NCBI GenBank assembly: GCA_038103905.1
Contig: JAYNZW010000006.1
Location: forward strand, 36,281-100,280
From: CABYIR01 sp038103905
GTDB taxonomy: Bacteria; Pseudomonadota; Alphaproteobacteria; Pelagibacterales; AG-422-B15
DNA: 64,000 bases
Direction: 5' to 3'
Part shown: piece by piece, positions 45,460-53,978 of the stretch
Position numbering within the stretch: position 1 is the first letter of the stretch
How the letters are laid out: each line of letters starts with the position of its first letter
The notes under the pieces: generated by a model
Seen by the model: only the letters and a program-made list of their open reading frames with translations
The model's database searches: none
Told to the model about the DNA's origin: nothing
Translations under genes and position numbers: made by a program

Positions 45460-45660
45460 TTAAATTTTATTAGGATGTTTGACTGTTATGTGTTTAAGAA
45501 CCTTTCCTTTATTTGGCCCTTCTTTAACTGTATATCCTGATGTACCATTACCGTTTGTGTTAACAGAGTTAACAAGGATATGGTTCATCATCCTTTCACG
45601 CTTTTGCTTGGCTTGGCTTCGGCTAAAACGCGATAGAACTGCATGCATTCTTTGCATCAT
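45460..45660 (-). CDS. Small basic protein, 66 aa, unknown
   Basis: A 66-aa, strongly basic protein: a helical N-terminus (FSRSQAKQKRERMM), then NTNGNGTSGYTVKEGPNKGKV. No family is recognised. It has a good ribosome site (AAGGAG upstream of the ATG pair) and its own hairpin downstream, so translation is likely. A similar-length opposite-strand frame lacks these signals. It lies between the DpaL-like and racemase-like genes. Confidence 0.6.
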   Translation of the reverse strand: MMQRMHAVLSRFSRSQAKQKRERMMNHILVNSVNTNGNGTSGYTVKEGPNKGKVLKHITVKHPNKI

Positions 45661-45829
45661 ACAACTTCTCCTTCGTTAGTTGTTTTAACCTACTTTTAAC
45701 CGATGTAGATCGGCCACTTTTTAACCATGTGAAATGGTATAAAAATTATATATAATTCGTTTTATATTAACAATAAGACCATTATTAAATTTATTGAACT
45801 AAATCAATAACATATGTAATGTTTAAGAT

Positions 45830-46561
45830 ATGTCATTTGAGTTTCAATTAATAAAACCAGATTTTTATAAAGCCACATTAGGCTTAATTGTTTTAAAATC
45901 TGATGAAACTATAGAGCATGAATTCAGGTCCATTTTAAATAATGATATTGCCTTGTTCCATTCTCGAATTAATTGTCATCAACAGGTGACGACAGAAACA
46001 CTGTTAGAGATGGAAACTGACATCCCCCATGCAGCGGATCTTTTGCCTGCATCCCTTAACTATAATGTAATTGGCTACGCATGCACTTCTGCCTCAACAA
46101 TTATTGGCAGTGAAAAAGTTAGATCTCTAGTACAATCAAGACATTCAGATATTCCTGTAACAGATCCTATTGACTCAGCAATCAAAGTATTAAAAAAAAT
46201 GAATTGTAAAAATATAGCTTTTGTTTCTCCATATTCGGCAAATGTCACAGAGGTCTTAAAATCTTTTATGGAAAAACAGGGGTTTAAAATTACGAACATA
46301 ATATGCTTTGATGAAGACAATGACTCTGTTGTAGCTAAAATTTCAGAAGAAGATACATTACGTGCTATATTAGAAATCGATAACCCTGAGAATGATGCTG
46401 TCTTTGCATCTTGTACTAATTTAAAAACTTTCAACATTATTAGTGAAGCTGAAAAAAAAATCAAAAAACCAGTTATTTCCTCAAATCTTGCTCTTGCGTG
46501 GAATATGCTATCAATAGCAAGTATCAAAAATATCAAAGCTCCTGGGTCAATATTTAATTAA
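45830..46561 (+). CDS. Asp/Glu racemase superfamily, maleate isomerase/EutA-like
   Basis: A 243-aa enzyme with the two catalytic cysteines of the Asp/Glu racemase fold: GYACTSASTIIG (about residue 84) and FASCTNLKTF (about 195). The closest recalled branches are maleate cis-trans isomerase, arylmalonate decarboxylase and EutA of hydroxyectoine use. The ectoine pathway also has a PLP threonine-dehydratase-like EutB, and a PLP lyase is encoded 470 bp away on the other strand; that parallel is suggestive only. The 169-bp gap upstream holds its promoter. Confidence 0.75.
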   Translation: MSFEFQLIKPDFYKATLGLIVLKSDETIEHEFRSILNNDIALFHSRINCHQQVTTETLLEMETDIPHAADLLPASLNYNVIGYACTSASTIIGSEKVRSLVQSRHSDIPVTDPIDSAIKVLKKMNCKNIAFVSPYSANVTEVLKSFMEKQGFKITNIICFDEDNDSVVAKISEEDTLRAILEIDNPENDAVFASCTNLKTFNIISEAEKKIKKPVISSNLALAWNMLSIASIKNIKAPGSIFN

Positions 46562-46562
46562 T

Positions 46563-47432
46563 ATGGATTGGGTTTTAGCCATTCGAACTCCTCTTCTTAC
46601 GCCTTTTTTTCAAAATGTGACATGGTTAGGATACGGTGATTTCCTATTTTTATTTATACCATTCTGTTACTGGTTCTGTGAAAGAGAATATTATAATGTT
46701 TTTCCTCAATTCGTATTCATAAGCGCAGTTATCAATTCATTCAGCAAGTCTTTATTTCAAGATCCAAGACCAGATAATTATCTAAATATAGATCCATGGC
46801 TAGATACTCTTGATCCTTCTTTTGGGTTTCCGAGTGGGCATGCTCAGTTAGCTGTTATCATTTGGGGTTTTATTTTTTTGAGAAGTAATAATTTTTATAT
46901 TAAAATAATTTCACTATTCCTTCTTCTCACAATTTCTTTCAGTCGTATCTATTTAGGGGTACATGATATAAGTGATGTGATTGGTGGTATGATCATAGGA
47001 ATTTTATCCCTAATCTTTTTAGAATTAATTCTTAGAAAAAAGATAGCTTTCCTAAATAGAGTGAATATTGAAAATATCGGAATTATTTATTTATTCTCTT
47101 TTCTTATTCTTTTATTTTTTTGGCCTAATGAAAATAATGGTGTTTTAATAGGACTTGGCTCTTTGATTATAGGTTTCTGGCTTGGAAAATTAATAGACCA
47201 AAAATATTTTAAATTTGATAATTCAATAAATTTATTACCAAGAATCGTATCTGCAATAATTGCTTTAATAGGATTTATTGCTCTCAATAATCTTATTGAT
47301 AAGTTTATAATCCAGATCCTCAATAATCATTATTTAGAAATTGCGGTTCCCCCATTAATACTAGGGTTATACATTTCTCTCGTCAGCCTTATAATTTTGA
47401 AGTATATGAAACTTCAAAGATCAGAAAATTAG
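46563..47432 (+). CDS. PAP2 superfamily membrane phosphatase
   Basis: A 289-aa protein with about eight membrane helices and the three PAP2 phosphatase motifs: KSLFQDPRPDN (about residue 60), FPSGHAQLAV (PSGH, about 92) and SRIYLGVHDISDVIGG (catalytic histidine, about 133). Family members dephosphorylate lipid phosphates such as undecaprenyl pyrophosphate or phosphatidate. It is 1 bp after the racemase-like gene and overlaps the convergent Rieske gene by 4 bp. Confidence 0.85.
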   Translation: MDWVLAIRTPLLTPFFQNVTWLGYGDFLFLFIPFCYWFCEREYYNVFPQFVFISAVINSFSKSLFQDPRPDNYLNIDPWLDTLDPSFGFPSGHAQLAVIIWGFIFLRSNNFYIKIISLFLLLTISFSRIYLGVHDISDVIGGMIIGILSLIFLELILRKKIAFLNRVNIENIGIIYLFSFLILLFFWPNENNGVLIGLGSLIIGFWLGKLIDQKYFKFDNSINLLPRIVSAIIALIGFIALNNLIDKFIIQILNNHYLEIAVPPLILGLYISLVSLIILKYMKLQRSEN

Positions 47433-48580
47433 ACTTTCATCTTTTTTCTAACCCAATCTTGGAATCGTTTTACCTCATACTCTTCAGGCATTAACACTCC
47501 TGATACAACACCAGGATTATAAAGGCCCTTTTGATTTAACTCACAGGCTTCACCGTCTTGTTCCATAACTTTAACGGCAAAATCAATTACATTTGATTTA
47601 TCATAACTTTTGTCTTTATTGGTCTTTTCTTCGAATAACCACTCAGCTGAAACTTGAGTATGTTCATTATCAATTGGTAAAATTCTAACAACTCTTACAT
47701 GATCTATAAAAATTGCTATGAACATGGCAGGCCAATTGGTAATATAAATGTGGCCTTGAAAACCTTCTTTATTTTTTAATTCTTCAATTATATTGCCCTG
47801 AGCACTTCCATTAGTTGACCATGTTTCTGAGCCCTTTCTCAGACCTCCTCGAAATTTAGGATCATCATTTTTCACTTTAGCTTTCCAATCAGGATCCTCA
47901 CGAATATCCATAAGACGTCTACTGTAGATGGGAACTAAATCAGATAATTCTGGATGAATATTGGGACAGTGAAGACATTCGCTATAATTTTCCCAAAAGA
48001 TTTTCCAATTACAATTTATTTCTTTATTCCATTGGTGCCCGACAACAAATTTTTCTAATCCAATTTTTGAAATAATTGAGTCATAATCTTGAAAACGACT
48101 TTTAATATTCCAGCTAACATTTTTTTTTGAAAGATTTATAAATATCAAACCATTCCAAATTTTTAAATTTACTTTTTTAAGTCCTAGTTTGGATTTATCA
48201 AATTTTTTGGGTGTAATAAATGACGATGTTTTAACAAGCTTCCCATCTGATGAATTATAGGCCCATTGGTGATAAGGGCATGTTATAAGGCTTGTCTTGA
48301 GAATTCCTTTTACCTCTTTACAAAGAGTGGATCCCCGATGGTTGCAAGTATTAAAATAAGCTCTTATTTCCCCATTCTTTTCTCTTAAAATTATTATATT
48401 AAACTGTGAAACTTGAAGAGTGATATAACTTAATGGTTCTTTGATATTATTTTCATGACATGCGTATATCCATTCTTTTGACCATATTTTTTTTAATTCT
48501 TTTTCAAAATGGTCGTTCTTAAAGTACCAATTAAATGGAAGTGATTTTTCTACAGATTTTAAAATAGGTGATTTCTTCAA
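47429..48580 (-). CDS. Rieske non-haem iron oxygenase, alpha subunit (GbcA/CntA-like)
   Basis: A 383-aa ring-hydroxylating-type oxygenase. The Rieske [2Fe-2S] ligands are CNHRG and CPYHQWAY (about residues 78-103). The mononuclear iron site is ENYSECLHCPNIH, where glutamate replaces the usual bridging aspartate, a feature noted in quaternary-ammonium demethylases such as carnitine CntA. That points to a betaine or carnitine-type substrate; aromatic substrates remain possible. No reductase partner is adjacent. Confidence 0.82.
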   Translation of the reverse strand: MKKSPILKSVEKSLPFNWYFKNDHFEKELKKIWSKEWIYACHENNIKEPLSYITLQVSQFNIIILREKNGEIRAYFNTCNHRGSTLCKEVKGILKTSLITCPYHQWAYNSSDGKLVKTSSFITPKKFDKSKLGLKKVNLKIWNGLIFINLSKKNVSWNIKSRFQDYDSIISKIGLEKFVVGHQWNKEINCNWKIFWENYSECLHCPNIHPELSDLVPIYSRRLMDIREDPDWKAKVKNDDPKFRGGLRKGSETWSTNGSAQGNIIEELKNKEGFQGHIYITNWPAMFIAIFIDHVRVVRILPIDNEHTQVSAEWLFEEKTNKDKSYDKSNVIDFAVKVMEQDGEACELNQKGLYNPGVVSGVLMPEEYEVKRFQDWVRKKMKV

Positions 48581-48630
48581 AACAATTGATGTTACATTTC
48601 TTTTTTAAAAATCTAAATAGAAAAATAAAA

Positions 48631-49452
48631 TTATTGTGATTGGAAGGGTAAAGACATTGTAAAGTCTCTTAACATTAAAGTAATTTGCTTTCTATCATCT
48701 ATAACTTTAAGTGTTTCATTTTTTATCAATGATCCACAATATATATCAATTGTCTTACCAATCTTTCTTTTGGTTTCATGAAGATATGAAGAATATTTCA
48801 GTGTTGAGCTTTTTAATTTTGATGCAAATATATGAAATAGAATTCCATTTTTACCATCAAAATAAACGGGCAAAACGTCAGCTTTTGTTTTCATTACAAG
48901 GGAACCAAGTAAATTTCCCCATTCAGCATCAATAGCAGGAGCCTTAATTTTTTTTGCAACAGCTACTCCTCCAGCTGGAAAGAAAATTACAACACCGCCC
49001 TCATCAAGATATTTTTTTGCTTTCCTGCCAGTATTTATATTATTTTTTATCGCTTGTTTAGAATTACTGAAGTCAACAGGCAATATAAATTTCTCTGATG
49101 CTTTGGTAAATTTTAAAACGTCCATTGTTATAATTTTAAAATCTCTACGAACTTCTGAGACCATAGATGATAATATAATCCCATCAATTATTCCAAAGGG
49201 ATGGTTAGCAATAATTATCAAAGGTCCTTTTCTTGGAATTGAAAACTTTCTTTTTGATTTTATATTTATCTTTAATTTCAGTAAGTTCTTAACATCTGAC
49301 CAAAAGAAATGTGGATCTCTTGTTTCTTCATCGTATGACTCATATAGCTTTTCAAGTTTCCTCCGCCCACTAATTCTTTCAATGCTATTTACGATAAATT
49401 TACGTGGTCTTGATAGTTCATCATTAGATGAATAAGAAAATTTTTTTTTCAT
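48631..49452 (-). CDS. PlsC-like lysophospholipid acyltransferase family protein
   Basis: A 273-aa acyltransferase with ANHPFGIIDGIIL (the H-x4-D catalytic block, about residue 82) and FFPAGGVAVAKK, the substrate block. Members acylate lysophosphatidate, lyso-ornithine lipid or similar acceptors. No membrane helix is obvious. It is 50 bp upstream of the Rieske gene on the same strand; a functional link is not evident. Confidence 0.78.
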   Translation of the reverse strand: MKKKFSYSSNDELSRPRKFIVNSIERISGRRKLEKLYESYDEETRDPHFFWSDVKNLLKLKINIKSKRKFSIPRKGPLIIIANHPFGIIDGIILSSMVSEVRRDFKIITMDVLKFTKASEKFILPVDFSNSKQAIKNNINTGRKAKKYLDEGGVVIFFPAGGVAVAKKIKAPAIDAEWGNLLGSLVMKTKADVLPVYFDGKNGILFHIFASKLKSSTLKYSSYLHETKRKIGKTIDIYCGSLIKNETLKVIDDRKQITLMLRDFTMSLPFQSQ

Positions 49453-49478
49453 GGTTTGATGAGATTATATTTTAGTAA

Positions 49479-50177
49479 TCAAAAAACTTGAAGAAAATTT
49501 TGATATATTTGCTCAGCATTCTTATTAAAGTCACTGAGATTATTATTAATATCATTTTCAAACTTTTCCAAAGCACCTATACCTAGTGTTACTTCTAATG
49601 CAGATTTATATTCTGGAACACAACTCCACTCTGATACAGTTTTCTGAGTCTGTTCAACATGAAATTGAAGCCCAAATGCTTTTTCAAAAGAAAAAGCTTG
49701 AACTAAACATTCATTTGACGACGCCAATAAATTTGCCTCAAATGGAAGATCTACTACTTCGTAAGAATGCCATTGAAGTACATTTATGTTATTCGACATA
49801 TTTTTGAAGATATCTTTATGATCTAAAATATTTATCTTTAAGGCGCCAATTTCTGGGGTCTCCATTTTTTTTACTTTTGCACCTATCACCTCTCCTAACA
49901 ACTGCGCTCCAAGACACAATCCCAAGTAGGGTTTTTTCATTTCACATACAAATTTGTAGATGCTATCCTTTTCTGACTTTAACCAAGGGTGCTCTTCTTC
50001 CTGCCAAGTATCCATCGGGCCGCCCATCACAATCATTGCATCATATGATTTAAGATCAGGTATTTTTTCACCTTCATCTAATTCAACGGTATCAATTTGA
50101 ATGTTATCTCTTTTCATGAAATCTCTAAATATACCTGGATGTTCAATTGCTATATGTTGCAAAACCAGGAATTTCAC
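49479..50177 (-). CDS. Class I glutamine amidotransferase-like protein
   Basis: A 232-aa GATase with the nucleophile cysteine in YLGLCLGAQLLGE (about residue 86) and the histidine-glutamate pair in GLQFHVEQT (about 175). These free-standing GATase1 proteins cleave gamma-glutamyl bonds or supply ammonia. The GTG at 50177 is preferred because the family starts near KFLVLQH and it is 4 bp after the stop of the 49-aa gene upstream. A longer ATG frame to 50219 exists. Confidence 0.8.
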   Translation of the reverse strand: MKFLVLQHIAIEHPGIFRDFMKRDNIQIDTVELDEGEKIPDLKSYDAMIVMGGPMDTWQEEEHPWLKSEKDSIYKFVCEMKKPYLGLCLGAQLLGEVIGAKVKKMETPEIGALKINILDHKDIFKNMSNNINVLQWHSYEVVDLPFEANLLASSNECLVQAFSFEKAFGLQFHVEQTQKTVSEWSCVPEYKSALEVTLGIGALEKFENDINNNLSDFNKNAEQIYQNFLQVF

Positions 50178-50181
50178 AGTT

Positions 50182-50331
50182 TCAAATAATTTGATCTTTA
50201 TACATAAGAAAAAGAACAACCACTATTATTGCTATCGAGACATATAGGCCGTACTTTGCTTTTGGAAAAGCTATTCTACTCATCAAAGGAGGTGGCGTAG
50301 ATTCGTTTTCTTCGTTTTTTTCTTCAGACAT
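50182..50331 (-). CDS. 49-aa single-span membrane protein
   Basis: A short gene upstream of the amidotransferase. The 49-aa protein has an acidic N-terminus (SEEKNEENES), a PPP motif, then one membrane helix (about YVSIAIIVVVLFLMY, residues 30-44). The stop is 4 bp from the GTG of the next gene, so the two are likely translated together. No family is recognised. Position after the hairpin at 50352-50390 suggests its own promoter lies in the intervening bases. Confidence 0.6.
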   Translation of the reverse strand: MSEEKNEENESTPPPLMSRIAFPKAKYGLYVSIAIIVVVLFLMYKDQII

Positions 50332-50351
50332 TCTATGAGAAGTGTATATCG

Positions 50352-50390
50352 AATAATAAAGGACGCCAGTAAAAAGCGCCCTTTATTATT
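50352..50390. terminator. Terminator-like hairpin after the amt operon
   Basis: Eleven-base arms AATAATAAAGG/CCTTTATTATT plus CGC/GCG inside, loop about 9 nt, immediately downstream of the 71-aa gene stop in the minus direction. The T-run (50391-50395) follows on the plus strand; on the minus strand only the U-rich 3' arm is available. Confidence 0.7.
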
Positions 50391-50401
50391 TTTTTAAAAT
50401 A

Positions 50402-50617
50402 TTACCAGTCGGTAATATTTTCTTTATGCGCATCAGGGCCAGGATTCCTACTTGCTAAATCATTCATGTGCTCTGTTTCGCTGGCACTTGTAATAATGTG
50501 CCATACGATCCAGATTGCTACACATAGGATTAGCCAGTATAACTCTGTTCCTGCGAAGGGATAAACTACTCCATCTCCAGAGTTTAATTGTTCAACCCAG
50601 TTTGTTACTGTAGCCAT
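50402..50617 (-). CDS. Small membrane protein linked to amt, 71 aa
   Basis: A 71-aa protein with one hydrophobic helix (about residues 26-44, LYWLILCVAIWIVWHI) between a short polar N-terminus and an acidic C-terminus. It lies 18 bp downstream of amt on the same strand and is closed by a hairpin. No family is recognised; a transporter-associated small protein is a reasonable guess. A good AAGGA ribosome site precedes its ATG. Confidence 0.65.
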   Translation of the reverse strand: MATVTNWVEQLNSGDGVVYPFAGTELYWLILCVAIWIVWHIITSASETEHMNDLASRNPGPDAHKENITDW

Positions 50618-50635
50618 AATTATTTATCCTTTCTT

Positions 50636-52003
50636 TTATTTTTCTGCAGCAGCATAGACTTTTTGATCATTCTTAGCTGCCTCCATTGTATCAAAGTCCA
50701 TTCCAGCGAGCTCTACCTCTTTTGGAATACGTAACTTGCCCATACTATTAAGTATTTTTGCAATTACATATCCAGGAAGCAGCCCTAGAAGACCGAACAT
50801 AATGATTGCTCCAATAATCATTCCAACTGGATTGATTGGGGTATCCCAATATCCAGAAGATGGGTAACCCCAAAGGACAAACCCACAGATTACTAGTCCT
50901 ACTACACCAGCATAACCATGAACAGCTACAGCTCCTACGGCGTCATCAATTTTGAAACGACGCTCCACCCAGAAGTGAAGTCGATGCATAATGACAACTC
51001 CAACCATAGCTATAACCATTGACTGCAACGGATGATATAAATCATTACCAGCTGAAGCACAGATTATGCCTGCAAGCCCACTTGAGTAAGTCCAGAAAGG
51101 ATCTCCTTTCGATACAACATACCCGGCAAGTAGACCACCAGCTAACGACATTAAGAAGTTAAATGTGATACCACTTAATGTAGTCGGTGTTATGTAGATC
51201 GTTGTTGCAGTAAAGTAAGTTCCTTCAAGGCCGTATTCACCTTGAAGATCAATAATCGGAACATTACATGCAGCATAGAATCCCCAGAAGCCAGTATAAA
51301 TTAAAAATAGACCCAGTGTTACAAGCCAAGGATTTCTTGGTCCAATGTTCACAGGATTTCCATTAACAAATTTACCGATACGAGGCCCTAAAACAATTAG
51401 AACTCCTAGTGCAAATCCTCCACATACTGCGTGGATTACTCCGGAAGCATAAGCATCATGATAGCCTAAAACTTTTACCATCCAGCCATCAAAGTGCCAT
51501 CCCCAAGATGCATCGATTGTCCAAAATACAGAACCAATGGCTATAGCCAAGATCCCGAAAGCACTAATTCTTATTCTTTCTATAACTGCACCTGAAACAA
51601 TTGATGCCGCTGTCCAAGAAAATAATAGGAATGCTGCCCAGAACACACCGTTAATATGATCTCCTAAATTAACTGCCATAATAGAGCTGATTGGATTTGC
51701 CATATCATTTGCTCCAAAGCCACCGCCAAGTTGCAGCCCCGAATTGCCATCCATGATGGACTCAGCCAAGTAAGGCCCGTTAACGAATGCTGAATAAATC
51801 CACCATCCAAAGAAATACCACGTGATAGTTACAAGCGGTATTAACATTGTATTTTTCATCAGTGTGTGTTGATGATGCTTATATCTTGAGACCCCAACCT
51901 CGTACATACAGAAACCTACATGAATTAAGAACATGAGAACTACTGTTAGCCAGTAGTACATTTCGGTAAATACGGTGGTGAGAGCACCTAATTGATCTTC
52001 CAT
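50636..52003 (-). CDS. amt: Ammonium (or methylammonium) transporter, Amt family
   Basis: A 455-aa inner-membrane protein with eleven helices. The paired pore histidines expected of Amt are seen in SGVIHAVCGGFALG and VAVHGYAGVVG. The ATG at 52003 follows a GGGGA ribosome site and opens at MEDQLGALTTVF; a longer frame upstream has no such signal. Amt proteins also carry methylammonium. No PII (glnB/glnK) gene is adjacent, unlike the classic glnK-amtB pair. Confidence 0.92.
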   Translation of the reverse strand: MEDQLGALTTVFTEMYYWLTVVLMFLIHVGFCMYEVGVSRYKHHQHTLMKNTMLIPLVTITWYFFGWWIYSAFVNGPYLAESIMDGNSGLQLGGGFGANDMANPISSIMAVNLGDHINGVFWAAFLLFSWTAASIVSGAVIERIRISAFGILAIAIGSVFWTIDASWGWHFDGWMVKVLGYHDAYASGVIHAVCGGFALGVLIVLGPRIGKFVNGNPVNIGPRNPWLVTLGLFLIYTGFWGFYAACNVPIIDLQGEYGLEGTYFTATTIYITPTTLSGITFNFLMSLAGGLLAGYVVSKGDPFWTYSSGLAGIICASAGNDLYHPLQSMVIAMVGVVIMHRLHFWVERRFKIDDAVGAVAVHGYAGVVGLVICGFVLWGYPSSGYWDTPINPVGMIIGAIIMFGLLGLLPGYVIAKILNSMGKLRIPKEVELAGMDFDTMEAAKNDQKVYAAAEK

Positions 52004-52162
52004 ATTTTTCCCCTTAATTTTAATTAAACCTATGAGAATAATACTATTAGCAATCAGCAAACGCTCAATAATGTAGAATCTTAATAAATCAATAAGTTAG
52101 CAAAAAATGATCTAAAGTATTGATTTAAAATAGTCTTAAAATAACTAATAATTATCAGTAAT

Positions 52163-52591
52163 TTATCGACCCTTTTTGTAAGCTTTTTTAAGATCAACTA
52201 ATGGATGCTTAGGAGACATTTGAAACTTCACTAAAAGTTCTCTGGCAATCATATCTCTATCTTGTTGATCTTTAGGAAGCTTAATTTTTTTTGGTATTGT
52301 AACCCATCCATTTGCATTACGATCAAAGACAGCTGGCCTACCTTCTTCATAGCCCATATGAACATCTTCAAGCCAGTTCAAATCATCCCAACCCATTTGA
52401 TCAATATATTTTTTAAGAAAAGGGGTAATTTTTTTGTAATCTGGTAAAAGATTCACATCATATCGGTAGCCAATGTGCTGACCTATCATTTTTTCACGAG
52501 CAGTCTGCTTGCTTTTTGAAGGCGATGCTTTCTTGACGGCTGTTTTCTTTTTTACCTTTGATACTTTTTTTGTTTTTTTAACTTTTTTCAT
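52163..52591 (-). CDS. Conserved-looking protein with lysine-rich N-terminus, unknown
   Basis: A 142-aa protein. Residues 1-35 are almost all Lys/Thr/Ser/Val, probably a disordered nucleic-acid- or polyanion-binding tail; residues 36-140 form a compact-looking domain containing YRYDVNLLPDY and GWDDLNWLEDVHMGYEEGRPA. No family is recognised. It is 14 bp after the FMN glutamate-synthase-type gene on the same strand and 160 bp before amt, so it belongs to the nitrogen cluster by position. Confidence 0.6.
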   Translation of the reverse strand: MKKVKKTKKVSKVKKKTAVKKASPSKSKQTAREKMIGQHIGYRYDVNLLPDYKKITPFLKKYIDQMGWDDLNWLEDVHMGYEEGRPAVFDRNANGWVTIPKKIKLPKDQQDRDMIARELLVKFQMSPKHPLVDLKKAYKKGR

Positions 52592-52605
52592 AATTATTTC
52601 TCAAT

Positions 52606-53976
52606 TTAAATTCTATGGAAATCATCAACACCAACAGTGTGGTTAGTTCCACTTAATGGAACTTTTGCCAAAGCTGATGCTTCCATTGTTAATGCAGCCA
52701 TATCTTCTGGCTCTAGAGAATGTATGTTTGTCTTACCACAAGCTCTCGCAAGAAGTTGACATTCTAAAGTCATAGTATGCAAATAATTATAGACTCTTAA
52801 AGCTGCATCATCTGGATTAAGACGTTTTCTAAGTTTAGGATCCTGAGTAGCTACTCCAACAGGACAACGACCTGTATGACAGTGATAACAATGTCCAGCC
52901 GGTACACCCATCTCTTTTTCAAAATCTGATCCCGGTATTTCTTTATTACAGTTAAGTGCAATCATAGCGCCAGTACCAATTGCAATTGCATCCGCCCCTA
53001 ATGCAAGAGCTTTTGCAAGATCGGCCCCATCTCTAACTCCACCAGCATAGATCAAAGTGACATCACCTGATTTTCCTACATCATCAAGTGCTCGCCTCGC
53101 TTCACGAATTGCTGCAATTCCTGGAATACCAGTATTAGCTGCTGCAATATGAGGTCCTGCTCCGGTAGATCCTTCCATTCCATCTAAGTAGATTGAATCT
53201 GGGTTACACTTTGCAGCCATACGAACATCATCATAAACTTTTGCTGCTCCAAGTTTTAATTGAATTGGAACCTGGTTGTCAGTCAACTCACGCAGTTCCT
53301 CAACTTTTAAAGCTAGATCATCTGGACCAAGCCAGTCTGGATGTCTTGCTGGTGATCTCTGATCAATTCCTGAAGGTAGTGATCTCATTTCAGCAACTTG
53401 GTCTGTCACTTTTTGACCCATTAAATGACCACCCATACCAACTTTTTGACCTTGACCAATAAACACTTCAATACCATCAGCTAATTGAGCATGGTGTGGA
53501 TTAAAACCATAACGAGATTGGATACACTGATAGAACCACTTTTCGGAGTAACGTCTCTCATCAGGTATCATTCCACCTTCACCTGAGCACGTCGCACTTC
53601 CTGCCATAGTCGCACCACGCGCCAAGGCAGTTTTAGCTTCATAAGATAATGCACCAAAACTCATTCCGGTAATATAAACAGGGATATCTAGCTCAATTGG
53701 ATTTTTACAATTAGGACCAATAATTGTTTTTGTCTCACATTTTTCTCGATAACCTTCAATTACAAATCGCGTAAGTGTTCCAGGTAAGAATACTAAATCA
53801 TCAAAGGTAGGAATCTTTTTCATCAAAGCCATACCCCTCATTCTGTAACGACCCAATTCAGCCTTAATATGAATATCGTCTATTACCTCTGGAGTAAAAA
53901 TTGCATTTTGACCAAGAAGACTTTTGTTTCTTTTGTCAATTCCGTTTGCTTTTCCGTTTGCTTTTCTTTTAGCCAT
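52606..53976 (-). CDS. FMN-binding glutamate synthase family protein (GlxD/MgsC-like)
   Basis: A 456-aa protein equal to the FMN/Fe-S domain of glutamate synthase. The FMN barrel motifs are ITGMSFGALSYEAKTALA, SATCSGEGGMIPDE and IQLKLGAAKVYDD; the [3Fe-4S] cysteines lie in CYHCHTGRCPVGVATQD (about residue 370). With the next two genes it makes a split glutamate-synthase-like enzyme. Family precedents include N-methylglutamate synthase MgsC and the GlxD proteins. Confidence 0.85.
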   Translation of the reverse strand: MAKRKANGKANGIDKRNKSLLGQNAIFTPEVIDDIHIKAELGRYRMRGMALMKKIPTFDDLVFLPGTLTRFVIEGYREKCETKTIIGPNCKNPIELDIPVYITGMSFGALSYEAKTALARGATMAGSATCSGEGGMIPDERRYSEKWFYQCIQSRYGFNPHHAQLADGIEVFIGQGQKVGMGGHLMGQKVTDQVAEMRSLPSGIDQRSPARHPDWLGPDDLALKVEELRELTDNQVPIQLKLGAAKVYDDVRMAAKCNPDSIYLDGMEGSTGAGPHIAAANTGIPGIAAIREARRALDDVGKSGDVTLIYAGGVRDGADLAKALALGADAIAIGTGAMIALNCNKEIPGSDFEKEMGVPAGHCYHCHTGRCPVGVATQDPKLRKRLNPDDAALRVYNYLHTMTLECQLLARACGKTNIHSLEPEDMAALTMEASALAKVPLSGTNHTVGVDDFHRI

Positions 53977-53978
53977 AT

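Noticed and set aside
45479..45679. Plus-strand 66-aa frame opposite the small basic gene
   Set aside because: The minus-strand frame has a good ribosome site and a downstream hairpin; this one has neither.
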